This document shows positions 28,713 to 42,500 of a stretch of DNA of 64,000 bases, one piece after another. Made by a program: the position numbers and the translations under genes. The first letter of the stretch is position 1. The number at the start of each line of letters is the position of its first letter. Location: contig VZRS01007564.1 of NCBI GenBank assembly GCA_013398055.1, positions 124,161-188,160 of the forward strand, written 5' to 3'. This stretch comes from Ifrita kowaldi. Lineage: Eukaryota > Chordata > Aves > Passeriformes > Cinclosomatidae. The notes below the pieces were generated by a model that had not been told where the DNA came from, searched no databases, and saw only the letters and a list, made by a program, of their open reading frames with translations.

Positions 28713-30273
28713 TCCACACCCTCTTCCCCTCCCCGTGCCAGCTCCTCTGTCCCTCTCAGCCTGCCGGAACACACACCTTCCCCAGCGCTTTTTAATCCCT
28801 ACACAAATCAAGCCCTCCTGGCACAGTGTGGTCACAAACCTCAGATCCACCCCTCAGTGAGTCCCTGCCCTGCCAGGACAGCCCTGCTCTGCACAGCTCA
28901 TGCTGCAAGGCCAGGGCCAGCTGGCACGGGGACGTTCAGGGTGTCCCACACCCCCAAACGCCTTCACTGAACACTTTACTGCCACAGGAGCATCAAAAGC
29001 ATCACCTCCACCTCAAAGAGCAATTCCAAGCACATCACTGAGGGATGGGACACACGCTGGAATTCCGTGGCCACAGCGACATTTCACATTCCTCAAGGAA
29101 ACCCTTCCGAAAGCAGGAAAACAAATTCCTTTAATGAATTATCTTCAGCAGCTCACGAAGCATAACAATGTGTCTTTGGAGGCTGAGCAGACACAAGAAA
29201 TCTGACAGTGCTCAAGTACCCCCAAATGACCAGAGAGAAAATTTCGACTTCAATAATCCTAAAGGTCAGAAGCATTATTAAACATGACAGATGCTCTCAC
29301 TATTCAACACCAGAGGACATGGCTAAATTTATTCTAACTCCATTTTCTCTTGCTACATAAAACGCAGCTAATGTACAATTTGATACTTTTTTTTCCTAAA
29401 AGCTAGAGATAACATTTTTTTTCTCCATATTTTCCAGCTGGCACACAATGATTTATTTAGCACTCAATTATCTCAGCACAGGTGTAGGAAACAGGCTTAC
29501 TTGTGGTAAGGAAGAGGAAACAAGGCAGGAGAAAGGTAAAATAAAAAGCCAAAGGTGGTGAAGACCACGCTGCCAGGACAAAGGGCTTAACGAAGTTATA
29601 AATATGGGCAAGTCAAATATACAGGGGGTGTTAATGGGTTCTATGGCTCCTGAATCTACATTCAATCCATTGCCATTGAAGATGCTCTTATCTAGCACTT
29701 ATCAGCCACGGGTCTCTGCAGATAACAGCCTGGGGAGAGCAATCCACATCGTACTCCACAGCTCCCGGTGTATTCCTGTTTTCCCCGTTCGCCCAGTACC
29801 TGACTCACACTCACACCGGGGCTGGCTGTTCTGGGCATGAAATTTGTCCCAACCGTGCTTCCTGCCATCTCCCTCATAAAACTAGGCAGAACACCACAAA
29901 AAACAACAACTCTGCCAAAGGAGCGTGGGATTTCCCAGGCAGCCCCATTCCCGCCCCCCTGCACCTCCTGAGATGCTCTTTGCTGGTTCAGGCAGAGCTG
30001 GCTGTGCGGATAAAGCCGCTCTGCAGTGAATGGGAGCAGCACTGATGAGACAGGGGCTGACAGGCAGCGTCAGCTCGGGGCAGCAGGGGATGCTCCACAG
30101 CCCTGCAGCCCAGGGAAGGAGCCCAGCAGCCTTTCCTGGGGGAGAATTACCCCCAAGAGCCTCCAGACAGCCCCCGGTGCCCCTGTGCCAACAACCCAGC
30201 CACCAACATTCCAACAGGGCACTCACATCAAAAAGAAAACAAAAATCAAAACAAACCCCCTGTGGATTATTCT

Positions 30274-30299
30274 GGGGGGGGGGGGGGGGGACGTGCTCN
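30274..30299. other. 17-G homopolymer followed by an ambiguous base
   Basis: G runs from 30274 to 30290 and an N stands at 30299. This looks like a sequencing or assembly difficulty. The true length may differ, and the open frames crossing it are unreliable. Confidence 0.9.
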
Positions 30300-31782
30300 T
30301 AAAGTTCTCCCAAAAAACTGAGCTAAAGGCAGATCCTGCAAATGAAATGAGGACACAAGCTTGCTTTTTTGTTTTTTTGGGTTTTTTTTTTTTTACGCAG
30401 CCCCTAAGTTGTAAGGCCTAGATTCCAATTGCAAAGATCCAGGCCATATGGAAGAAATGGAGGCAGAGCTGGATTCGAGCCCTAAAAAACACACACAACA
30501 TACACATAGCCTTAACTTCCAGCTGTTTAATCCTCACTCTGAACAATGCTGCCATCTGCTCCAAACCTCCCAGCGTGAACACTCTCGCCCTCTCCATGAT
30601 GTAATGGTGACATAACACTGCAGCTCTGTAGAAATTAATTCAGTTGCATCGGTGCATTACACTATCAAGGCTACTCAGAAAAACAAACCCAAAATCCCAC
30701 AAAAATGTTAAACATTCGTTAATCGTTAAAAATAATGGCACTGATGAAATGACAGATCTCAGCCAGGTCTGAATACAGCATCTCCACACAGCCTCGAGCA
30801 CTGTGGGAATGCAAAATACGCTGGTTTGGCTGCCTCAGAATGGATGGCTCCTGCTCCTGCCTTCCTTCAGGAGATGTACAACAAAATAAAAAGAATGTTG
30901 CTCTATATTTCAGCCGAGTCCAGCGAAACTCCAGCACCCATAAATCCACAGAGCAGCCTCATGCCTCTTCCCTCAATTCTGAACCCTCACCTGAGAGACA
31001 CTGCAAATCCCCTGCTATTAACAGCCTGAAAGCAGCACTTAGAGAACAGTCTGCCATACAGAAAGAATTTATTTTTACACAGATGTGACAAGCCCAAACC
31101 TCACCGAGCAGCACAGCTTAGTATCTGTGTGAGAATTCAAAGTGGCATCTGGGTAATAGCAACCAGAAAAAAAAAAATACACAGAGAAGCATTGTAAAAA
31201 AGGAGGGGAATTATCAAAATGGATTCATATGCATCTGGAATTATTTTAATACAAAATGCCCAGCAAATCTCCCTGCGCTGCTGACAAATCACCAGCTGAG
31301 GTAAATCCCAGATAATGAAACATTGTAAGGAAGGCTCTATTTAATAATTTAGCCCCTGTCAAGGAGTTTGTATTGATTCTTGTTTTCAGCACAGGGAGAG
31401 AATGTTATCTGCAGCCTTACGGCTCAGTGACAGCATCAGTGGATTTAATCACTGTGCAGCTCCTGCCATGCAATCCTTAAACTGTCACCTCTGATTCTCC
31501 ATCATTGCTGCCACTTCCTTCAAAGCCCTGCACCCACATTTTCATACTAATCTCCCACCCCACACATGCCCCACTGTAATCACAGCAGCACTTCAATCTG
31601 CTGCACATTAGACATAAAAGCCAATCTCATTTGCAGGCTAAATTTTTTATTTTAAATAATTCAGTGTTCCTTCAAACGCCTCATTCATCTGGCTCTTATT
31701 AGCAAGGCTGCTCTGTCCCTTAATGGCAAACTGAGCTGTGCAGAGGCAGAACTGAGCAGCCATGGGCCAGCACTTCCAGAAC

Positions 31783-31890
31783 CATGGAATCAGCCTGGCT
31801 GGGGTTGGAAGAACCTTAAAGCCCATCCAGTTCCATCCAGTAGGGACCTTCCACTACTCCAGGCTCTGTCCAACCCGGCCTTGAAAAGGG
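31783..31890 (-). mobile_element. CR1 LINE fragment
   Basis: CATGGAATCAGCCTGGCTGG followed by GGTTGGAAGAACCTTAAAGC, CATCCAGTTCCATCC and TCTGTCCAACCCGGCCTTGA is the reverse complement of a CR1 3' end. It is a diverged minus-strand copy of about 108 bp. Confidence 0.9.
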
Positions 31891-34800
31891 TCAGCAATGA
31901 TTTGGAGGAAGAAGAAAATCTTTTTGCCTTTTCTTGGCTGTAGAAAGAGAAATGAACCTGGAGAAGCAGGGAAAAAAAATCTATATTAATCAGCATTTTT
32001 TCCACACCAAAAAGGAAAGGTCACGCTGCCTCGGAACTGGCCAGGAAAAATCTGCCACAAATTAATTCGGCTGCAGTTGAGGAACAGAACATCAATTCAT
32101 CTGCAAACAGAATGAGGCTTTTAAATACATAAATGCTTGTGGCTACAGAAACCTCACCCAGATATTTGCATGCAAAAACCCCAGCTCCTGTAACAGTGCA
32201 GAGAATAACAGATGTAAATTTAACGTGTTTGCTAAAATGCAAGGCCATATGCAGGAGGAATGCAAAGGAGAGGAAGCATGAACTGCATAGTTTAGAAAAA
32301 CAAATTTGTTTTGATTTTTTCCTCCTTTATTCCAGGTGAGATGCAATACTTTCCATTTTATAATCCTTTGGATCAGAGTAAAGTGATCCCAGAGGCCCAC
32401 GCAGCCAAGGTCATCATACACAGATTTTCTATTACAGGGCACTAGCAGCATTTCACAACTGTCTTTTTATGCACTTCTGCCTTTCCATCCAGACTATAAA
32501 TTGTTACAAGGCCCTGGGGCAATCCAGCTGTACACTCCATTCAAATCAGGCTTCAAGGAGAAAGCTCCACAGTCAAGATGCTTCAATCAAGTAAACACAC
32601 AGGCACAAAGGGCAACTGCATCACAATTAATAATGTTTTCTTTTGTATGGCAAATTCAGTGTTTTTCTGGTTTAAAGTTTCCCTCTGATGCTCCAATTCA
32701 GAGTGTGGCCATTAGCATTTTAAATGTGACATCAAATTAAGTCAGGATATGAGAAAGCACAAACATGCTGCTGAAATCCATCTGCTGGTCGGGTTCTGGG
32801 TCCCTCTGGAGCACAGGAAAACCTTAAAAAGGCAATTTGGACTTATTTATCCAAGCTGGAGATGGGTACCAGGAAAGGTCTCGATGCCAGGATCAGAGGG
32901 CAGGTTTGCAGGCTCACTGTGTTTGTGTAAATGAGCCGGGCTCAGCTCGCACAGAGCTGGGTTTGCTCTGGCTGTCCCTGCTCACCCCGTGGCTCTGCTG
33001 CCTTCTTCGCTCCACTTCCCCCTTCACCTCCACCTGCAGTCCCAGAGAAAATGCAAATCACCTTCTTGGGTGAGAGCTCCCCCGTTTCTCTCCTTCTGCA
33101 AGCGTCTCCTTTCCCCGTAGTCAGGAGCTGAGCTGGGGCTGCCTGGGTTTCAGCAGATTCAGCAGAACTCACGTGTGATGCTCCAGGACCGCATTTCAAA
33201 CCAGCACAATCTTCCCTGGGATGAGCTCAGGGCTCAGCTAAGTCCCACCTCGTGCTTTGTGCCTCTCTCCCAAACACCAGTATTCAGTCAACTTCTTCCA
33301 CTTCTGATCTCTGCAAGCAGATAAACCCTTTCCCACAGACAGCTCTGCACTACTTTTGATATTTAAATTGAGCCTTAATCAAAGCTGGATACGCATGGGT
33401 TTAGATGCACTACATAATTAATATATTCCTATCTGAAATGTAATTACTACTGTTGCATCATACATTTAAGCCAACAGCTGGCTATTTAAGGTGAGGAACA
33501 CACTTTTATTGGGATAAAACAATCTCGTTGCCAACACTGCAGGGTTTTTTCGCTCACAACCACTCCCGAGGAGGCAGCTTCACCAGGGACACCCCAAGAG
33601 CTTGGGACAAAGTTCCCCTGTCTGAGCTCTCTGCAGAGAGAGCTTTGCTGAGATTCTGATGGATTCACAAGGATATTCCTGTTGCATTTCCCATCACATC
33701 ACGTCAGAGCTCTCCCTAGAGCAGATTTAATTTATATAACTGGGGGGTGTGGGGTTATAAAACACCCCTTAACCCACTGGGTGCACACGGGAACTGAATT
33801 TCTGCACATTTATCGGATTTTCTCACACAAGTCACTCAGCTAAGTTTTAATCGTGTGTTTTCATCAGCCAGAAGTAATCACAATCAACATTTTAATTAAG
33901 ATAAAGAGAATGGATGGAATTTTAGGACTTGTTAACCATAAACAAAGAGATAAAAGGAAATTTCACTGTTTATAATTCTTTTTATTACAATCAGTGTAAG
34001 GCTTAAACTACAAAAGAAAACCATTAAATACTACTATTTAATAAAAAAATCCTTCAGCTCTGAAGCCATACCCTCAGTCAGAAGAAAATACAAATCTGTT
34101 TCTTCAAATGGCCTGATCTGAAAAGAAATTCAGCGAGAATTTCCACTTTCAAAACACAGCACCCTTCAATTAAAAGAGGATTTTTAAAAAAATGAGTTGT
34201 TTCCTTTCTGGGGGCAGTGGGGTGGTGGGTGGAACGAAGCAGCAGAAAGTGCTGGTGTGTGAATGATAAACAGGACTGGCTGGGCAGATCCTTTGCTATT
34301 TCCTCCAGAAATTCCAGATACCATTCTCATGCCAGAAACTCAGGAGATCAAAGTGATTTTGGCCAGGTTTGATTAATTCTTAGCAGAGCTCAGGCTGCAG
34401 CTCAGAGCCCACAATAACAGGAGAAGCAACTGCAGCCAGGCTCGCTGCTGAAGGACATGAAATGAGTGAAGATAGGATCAACTCTGGAAAAATTAACACT
34501 GAGGGGGGTGAAGGGTGAAGGAACATTTGATTCCCAGCTCCTCGTTTCAGGGCTGCAGACAATTCCCAGTTCACTTCCCCTCCTCTGCCAACCCAAACAC
34601 GGCTCAGTCATCCCTGCTCTGCTGGCTGTGCTTTGATCAAGGTATTTGTAGCACCAAAGAGTATTTAAGGAATACTTCGTCAAGCCTGGAGATTTTTAAA
34701 ATGTTTGACTCGTGCCAAATTAAAATGAACGAGAAGTATGCTTCCCTAACTTCCTGATGAATAGGAAATGTGTATTTCTGACAGCAGCAGGCTGCTGTGG

Positions 34801-37800
34801 GAACAACTGCGTTGTTAAAAATGCACTGGTGCTATTGCAGAATGAAGGCAAAAGCAGCAGATTGACATCCAGGAGACAACTCCTGATGTAAACAACCTGA
34901 ACGTTTTCTCACAGAAAAAAAATAATCAGAGAAACTTATGTTTTTTTAATGCACTAAAGCATTAACTGCTTCCATTTTATTGACTTGCCTGTGTAATTTA
35001 AACCCCAAGCTGTAAGATTATTCTGGAACAAAAAAACCCACAGTAAGCAAACCCTGAATCCCATGTTAATGATCCCACTTTTCCCACTCTGTGAAACACC
35101 ATTTTCCTCCTCCTTAAAGCTGTTCAACAGTCAATGCCAAGAAAGTATTAAAGCCACATTACTCTGCCCTTTCACAGGCTTCATCCACCTTCCAGCTTCC
35201 CAATTGTATTTTGCTGTTTCCTTTCTTTAAAAACAACATTTTTAAAGTAACTGACATTGCAAGCTGGACAGCACAGCCTTAAACTGGGGAAGGAAGTGCT
35301 CCCCAAGGGAAAAACAAGGTTAGAAAAGTTGCTTTAAAGCCAATCATGACCTTGCATAATCCAGATCACTTGAACCCAAGCACTGGCTCAGCTGCCCCAA
35401 CATGGGAGGGAGAGCAAATATTGAGTATCAGCAATGAAGGAGAAGGAGCTGATAACCAATGAAAACATGTAAGGCAATAAAGCAAACTCAGATTTCATCA
35501 TTGCTTCACCACAGTTTGTTCCTAACCAAAATCCTTCAGAATAATCTGGTCTTGAATCCTGAAAGAGGATAGTATTAACCCAGAGAAAATGAATTAGCAC
35601 CAAAAAGAGATTAATAAAATGTTCAGGGACACAGACAGCACGAAAACCCAATTAGCAGGGAAAAAAATCACCTAGTACCTTTTTTTTTAAATACAGACAA
35701 CTATGTCATGCTCTTCTGAGAAACAACAGCAATTTCACTTCTAAAATGTTTTAAGTTCAGTAACTCAAACTGGTGAAGCAAACAAAGAAAAGCATTTATG
35801 GGTATCACACCTTCCCACCTGACCTGCCACCCCATCATCTTCCACGAGGAGAAGAAAAAGAAGCTGCACTTTTAACAGCCAACATTCACAAACATTTCAG
35901 TATTTGAGGGGAAAAAAAAACACAGTGGATTCCCAAAGAACTCCTCAAAGTTCTGCAAAATTCCAAACAAAACCCAAACCGTCAACACCAACAAAAGAGC
36001 ACGAGAGCTACCGGAACATTATTCTGTGTTTACATCTTTGATTCCTCCCTTCCCAGAGAGCTGCCCTGAGGGAACACCCGAAGCACTGGGGAGGAACAGG
36101 TACCCCCAGTGATCCAGGTGCAGCAAGGACATCCTGCTTTTCCAGTGGGAGCAAACTCAGAGGTGGAACAAAGTCAGGGGCTGAACAAACCCACGCTGCA
36201 CAGGGCAGGCAGCTCAACATCCCACTGCAGAGAAAAATGATGTTCCCTTCAAGCACCACACATCCTTCTCCCTTTGGAGAACACGGCTGCTCTCCTGCCA
36301 TGTCATTTTTACTTAAGCAACTTGTCTCTGTAGGCAGCTGGGGGAAAAAAATTATCCTTCTCTGAGCACGACAGGATGCACGGGAATCACTCTCCATCAC
36401 CACCTCTCAGCCCTTTCCCACCGACTGCTGCTGCTCCCCTTCAGCACAGATGGGTTATCTCAGCAGCTATGGGGACAGCAGCAGTGCTCTGGGAGGCTCA
36501 CACAGGTCTGAAATCCAGCTTTTCCCAAGTGGTTTTCCAGCTGCAGGAACAGTCAGTGCATTTCTCAACCCACATGGCAGAGCAGCTCTCCAGTCACACC
36601 CTGAGTGCTGCTGCTCTTTAGCTCCTTCCCCAAAAACACCTGAGACCATCAGCACCTTGCTGGAAGTGATTTCGAGGGATGTCATTGATCCTGCAGTGAA
36701 AGCCACGTCCAGGGAGTTCTGGAGCAATGGCAGAGCAGAAAGGACACAACAATTAAAGTGCCCCTCTTGCTGACAGCCTCCCTAAAACATCAACCATATT
36801 TCACTTCTCAACTCCACAAAGCCACTTCCATGAATCCCTGAAAGCCTGAAGGGGTCTGGGACCACAAAAATGGTAAAGACAAGAGGATAAAACGTTATCC
36901 AGGCAGTTTCCAACACAGTTAACCTGGATTGATCAAATCATTGAACAGCTCCTCCCATGGCCTCCCTTAAGGCACCGTTTGGTTTTCTGACTGAGGAAAT
37001 GCACCCAGAGAGTTCCTCCAGCTGCCCTCGGTGCTTGGGAACCACATCTGCTGCTCTGCCTGCCCTGCTCAGCTCATGCCAACAACAATCACAGCTCAAA
37101 GGGAAGGACCAATCCCTGCCTCACGTGGGGCCACACAGCAGCAAAGGGCAGGGTGGCAACAGAGACATTTCACAGAGAAATCAGCAGCGAGCAAAGCTTC
37201 CTCACGAGGAGCTGATGGCCAGGGGTGAAGTGCAGTTGTTCTTCAGGAAAGGAAAAGAGCTGCTCCTCTCATACGATTTTTAATAGGACTGATTCATCTT
37301 AATGTCAAGAGAAAGCTGTGATGGAAGGATAAACTAATGCATCACAGTACAGCACTTCACCTGCCAGAACTGCTGAGCTACAGAGAGCAGGCAGAGCAAA
37401 ACAACCGCTGCTTTCTCCAAGTCACAATGTTGAGACACTGAAGCACAAAGCTGCTCTGAAATGGTATTTAACACCTGCTTCTGCAGCCGTGGGACTTCAT
37501 CAGGCTGTGAGTGATCTGGAATGCTAAACCAGACAAACTGCCAGACTTCTCAGAACAAGTTCCTAGCTCAGCAATAAATGTAAAATCATCCAATTGCGAT
37601 TATCTTACTGCAAAAAGCAAGATAAATCCCAGTTTACTGTAAGAATGAAACTGAGTGGGACTTCAGTCCCACCCCAGAACGACCCTCAGCACCTCCCACC
37701 CTGCAGGACAACGCATGTGTGGATCACAGCATCGGCTGTGTCATGTTTAACTCCCTCTCTTTTTTTTTTTAAATATAAGTTATGTTCTTGTTTTTATCAG

Positions 37801-39492
37801 TAAAACACCCCCATCAACTCCTGTACCCAGACTGCACCTAGAACCCGGGGAAGCATAAGGTAAGGCTCACACGCTCAGCCAAAAACTTTTATTTTGTGAC
37901 AACCAACATGGTAATGTATTTAATTAGTAGGCGACATTTCAAAGCTGTTGACTTTAACTTCCCTGCTTCACTTGACATATTTAGCTGAAGGCAAAACAAG
38001 GCTGTTTTCCTGTTGGTATCTCGCACTAGAAGAGAAATCAAGTGTCCTTTCCACTGCTCATCCTCCCTTTCCCTCAACAGGAAAATCAACAGCCACGCAC
38101 ACACTGGGGATTTATTTTTGCTGGTATAATCAGCATCAAGAGGTTTTTGGTTTTGTCGTTTGTACAAGTTCCTTTTATGCCTTATGTCAGTAAGAAAAAT
38201 AAAATTAACAGGGAAATTCGAGAACTCTGAGCAGGCAAAAGTAAACATAGAACAGAAACACTGTTTCCATGTCAAAAATTATGCAAAATTGCCAGCAGCC
38301 CTCGTGCCAAGTCCTTTGCTGTTGAAAACATGAGCGAAGAGAAACCACTCCAAAAACATCTAAAGGTACTAAAGCTGCAATACACTTCCCACATCTTGCA
38401 AAGAGCTTAAACGTGTGGGCCAGCCCAAGCTGACAAGAGGCTTCAGCTTTTGTTCATCTCCTGAGCAATTAACGCAACTCAGCAGGAACTTCCTGCCCTG
38501 AACCATCCCACCGTAATTCCAGTGGGACCCAAAAGCACCTGCTCATGGGGCTTAACCCATTGCCAGAACCTGCCAACCACAAATCCAATGGCTCCCTAAA
38601 AAAAAGAGGGAGGAAGAAGGGGAGGAAAGAGAGAAGCAGCCCACAAGTGCCAAGCACCACCAGGGACATCAGCACTGAGGAAAATCTCCTGCAGCTCACA
38701 GGGTAACTGGAGCAGCTGGGAAGGAAGGAAGGTTTGCTCTGAGAGCAGCAGCCTGTGCTGATCTATGTCTGTAGCCAATGCATTGATAAGGAGAGTTTAT
38801 TGTGCGCTCAGGACTTCAATAAAGCAATAACAAACAGCAGGACGAGCAGCAGTAACAAACTCCCAGAGGTTCCCGAATCTCCTGCTCACAGAGCTGTGCC
38901 AGGCCCCAAAGCAGCCCCTGAGCCCTGCAGCAGCTCCTGCTCCAGCAGGTGGGAAAACAGAGGAACCTTTTGAGAGTGCGGAGTCAGACAGAAAGGGGCA
39001 AAGCACAGCTCTGATTTGTTCTCACACAGGTCCCTGACTTCTCATTGTTAAAGAATGAAGCACTAAGGGGCTCTTAAACGTTATTTTCTATCTCTCCTGA
39101 TTAAACTGGTCACCTTGGTCCGGTGTCAGCTGAGATGAAGGGGCTGCCACAAGCCAGCCCTCATCCCAGAGCTGTGCTGGAGAAGGCCGGAGGCACAGCC
39201 AAATTTAACTCCCCAAGAAAGATTTAACTTCCTGAGCCACAATTTCCCGAAAACACTCAACTCAAAGTTCATGTTTCTGCTCAGCTAAAAACGACAGGGA
39301 TCACATTTTGAACTCCCCCAGTGAACTGAGGCTGCACCAAAGACAGAGCTGTGGTTTAATAAAAACCAGCTCCTGTTTCAGAGGGTGAAGATTCACTCAC
39401 AAGGAGCTACAGGAAAGGATCCAGGCTAAGAAATATCACCCCCTCTAGAGACTGGGGCAGGGGAAAGGAGGAGATGTGAAAATGTTCCTTAC

Positions 39493-39563
39493 CAGTTTGA
39501 AGTCTTGAATGCTGCAGATGAAATAGGGCGTGTTCGGCCGGCGACTTTCGATATAAACGCAAT
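39493..39563 (-). CDS. RERE: RERE coding exon 2 (BAH domain)
   Basis: A 71-nt exon that completes codon 111 (D, split g|at) and codes residues 112-134, ending in ICSIQDFKL. This is the early BAH-domain strand region; BAH domains are chromatin and protein interaction modules. Acceptor GTGTTTTTAAAG|AT, donor CTG|GTAAGG at 39492. It ends in phase 0, so it can join directly to the next exon found (starting SKRDHLL) or to an intervening exon of phase 0-0. It is an isolated small exon between introns of 10.1 and 22.9 kb, recognised by exact agreement with the RERE protein. Confidence 0.96.
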
Positions 39564-42500
39564 CTTTAAAAACACAAGATTTTAAAATAATGGGCATTAA
39601 CTTCTGTGCCTCCAAGAAAGAACATAAAAACAGGATAAATTCAAATACAGCTCAAACTTTGAAAGAACCACCATTTCATTTGCATAACGTGTAATTTATT
39701 CTGAGTGTGATCTAAAAATAGGAACTATTTATGATGATAAATAAGGGAATTAACTGCATAAAAATTAACTTTGATTTGAATAGACATTTTGCTAGAAAAA
39801 CAAAAAGAAAGCAATTTAAAGACCACCCTGGATTGAGTTAATAACAATGACCAGGTCACAGCCTACAAAAACCAGACCAAAATAAGAGAGGAAAGTAATC
39901 AGATTTTTCGTGGTCAGCTTGCCATTAAGAACAGAGCACTAACATATTTTCTCTTCTAATTGTGAAGAAAACCAAGGCAACCAATCATAGACGAAATACA
40001 GCAAACTTAAATTAGATTTACCTCAGGGAAGGCCTGGGCTTTCTCGAATTACATTTGACAAGACAGAAACACGGTAATTATTTTTGTTTGCTTTTGACAA
40101 CTGGGCTCTCCAAGGCTGCTGTAACATAAGGTCTGTTGTATTCAAAACAGTCTTGGCAATAACTACAACAAAAGCGGTGCCCTCGGAATGAAAACACTGC
40201 ACGGATGGGAGAGAAGTGCCTGATTAATGATCCTGACCTTGGAACTCAGCAAACTCACACACAGCTTGCTAAACAGAAAGATGCCAGCCCCGAAGCCAAG
40301 CAAATATTTAAAGGACAGTCCTTGTGTCCCCTCCTCTCACACACAGATAAGGAACTGCTGTGCAAAACACAACAAAGACAAAAAACACCACTGTCCTAGG
40401 AGGGATTTTCCATGAACTTTTTTGTGTATTTCTACCAAAAATCTCCAAAATCTCAGAGTTTCGTAAGGCACATTTCAAAGCACAGTTTGATTCAATCCAG
40501 TTTATTTGGAAGCTCCAGCAATTTCAGCACATCCAAGGATTCCTGCACCCCAGGTTATCCCAGATTTCCTTGGCTAATCATTCCACTCAGACAGGCCTGC
40601 TCTCACTCCATCAGCTGCTCAGGGTCCCAGCTGAACCATCCATTTACATCCTGTTCCAGCACTCAGCTGCAGGAACTCTTTCAGATTCACTGGGGAATGT
40701 GTGTGAAAAGCTGCGAGATTTCAGAGACACAAAACACCACGACTTGCAAGATTTCTTTTTTTTTTTTCCTCGGTATCTCGCTTGTGCAAGCCTCATTTTC
40801 CGGAGTTTTATCAGGCAGCAGGCAGAACAAACAGCCGAGCATCCCTGTGAAATGGCTGGCACACAGAGGGAGAGGATGTGGCACCTCCTATGGATAAAGC
40901 AAACGGAGTTGACTCGCTCTGGATTGCATTTGAGGGAGGCACTGCTGGCTGCCTGCCAAGCCCTAAAACAGTGATGACATCCAGTTACGAGTCCCCAGAG
41001 CAAGAGAGGCCACACAGATAAGAAAACAAGTTTATCCAGGTGCACAGCAATGTTAGGGATTATAGAAACTGGAAAGATGGCCCCCAGAAAAGGAGAATAT
41101 TTATGGATGCACTCACTTCAGCCACTCAAAACTCACCAGAAACAGCAATTCCTTCCATTTACCAGAAATCCAAACAGCTTCCATGGGAGCCCAAGAAAAG
41201 GAAAACTGCATTATCATTTTTCTAATATGCAACAAACCTGCACAGATAAGACCTATGCCACTGAAAACTGCAGGACAGCCCCTTCCTCATCCTCAGCACA
41301 CTGCAATTTGCCACTGCACCCTTTTTTCCACTGACCACACACTTCTGGAACAATTTCAGCTCTCTCTGGCTGCACAGAGCTCCTGCACAGGCTTACACAA
41401 CTTCAGTCAAGTGTAATTTAATTTGTTTTACTGAAGGACAGCCACCCTCACATGTTCCTCATTTACCAGGAAACAGGAGCGAGGACGAAGCCAGCAAGCA
41501 CAAGGGAAATGGGCAGGCTACAAACTCCCCCTCTGGCTTTCCCCACAGGGAACGTCCCTGGGTCAGCTTCCAAGGAGCGCCTCGGACAAGTTCAACCACG
41601 GAGTTCAGCAGTGACAAACCAGCAAATGCTCCCACGGAAAAGAAAATCAATGAACAAAGAATAAAAATAAAGAGGCTTTCCATAACCTTTGCAAAGCAGA
41701 GTAAGGAAATGCTGAGCTCCCTGCACGCTGGATTCCCTGCCTGTCTCCAGCCATGAGCGCGTTGCTCACTTCCCTATTCCGTGTAAAGCGTCCCACTGGA
41801 GATGAAGCATTTCCCCGACACATGGTACAGAGTCATTCTGCCTTTGGGCTTGTGATACTCACCAGATGTGCCCTAGTTCTGAAGGGTTACATTAATATTC
41901 CCACACTAAAAGCTGCTTTTAAAATTAGAGCTTCAATGCACGGACACAAAAAAACCTTTTGGAAAAACACTCCAACCACCTCCATTTTCTGAACCTTTAG
42001 CAGCTTAAATGCTGCAGCTTCTGTAGAACCCTCTTCACAATCAGAATCCTTTTATGTTTTACCTAATGAGTCAACACTTGCATCATCCGAGAAACAAAGC
42101 CGCAGGCTCCCTGCACAGCGCCACACTTCCACAGGGAAGATATTCCTTGAAAGCCTTTGTCAAGGAATTATCTACAATCCCTCCCCATCAGATTTCACCA
42201 GCCACAAGCTCGCTCTCTGCATGTGTGTACAGACGTGTAGGAACCCTGAATTCAAGCTGTGGGACCGGCAATTGAAGGATGGTTACGCTCCAGAATTAAG
42301 GAATATTTACATTCCTCTGTCCTGGTGCCTAAAATTAAAAGGCTCAGTGGTCCCACAGTGCCCTGTGCCAGCCCCTGAGGAAGCCTGAGCAGGCAATCCT
42401 GGATCCTTCTCCAGAAACTGCTCTGCCTGAGCCAAAGCCAGTGGGAAGCCCAGGACCCTCCCAGTGTCTCAGGTGCTCCAAGTTAAATGCCAGCACCCCT

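Noticed and set aside
28466..28970. Overlapping open frames of up to 150 codons in the 52-bp array
   Set aside because: They are a by-product of a stop-free repeat unit whose length is not a multiple of three. The same peptide appears in shifted frames.
40360..40974. 204-codon plus-strand open frame
   Set aside because: It crosses a poly-T tract read as a run of F, overlaps a second long frame, and has no recognisable domain or splice context.
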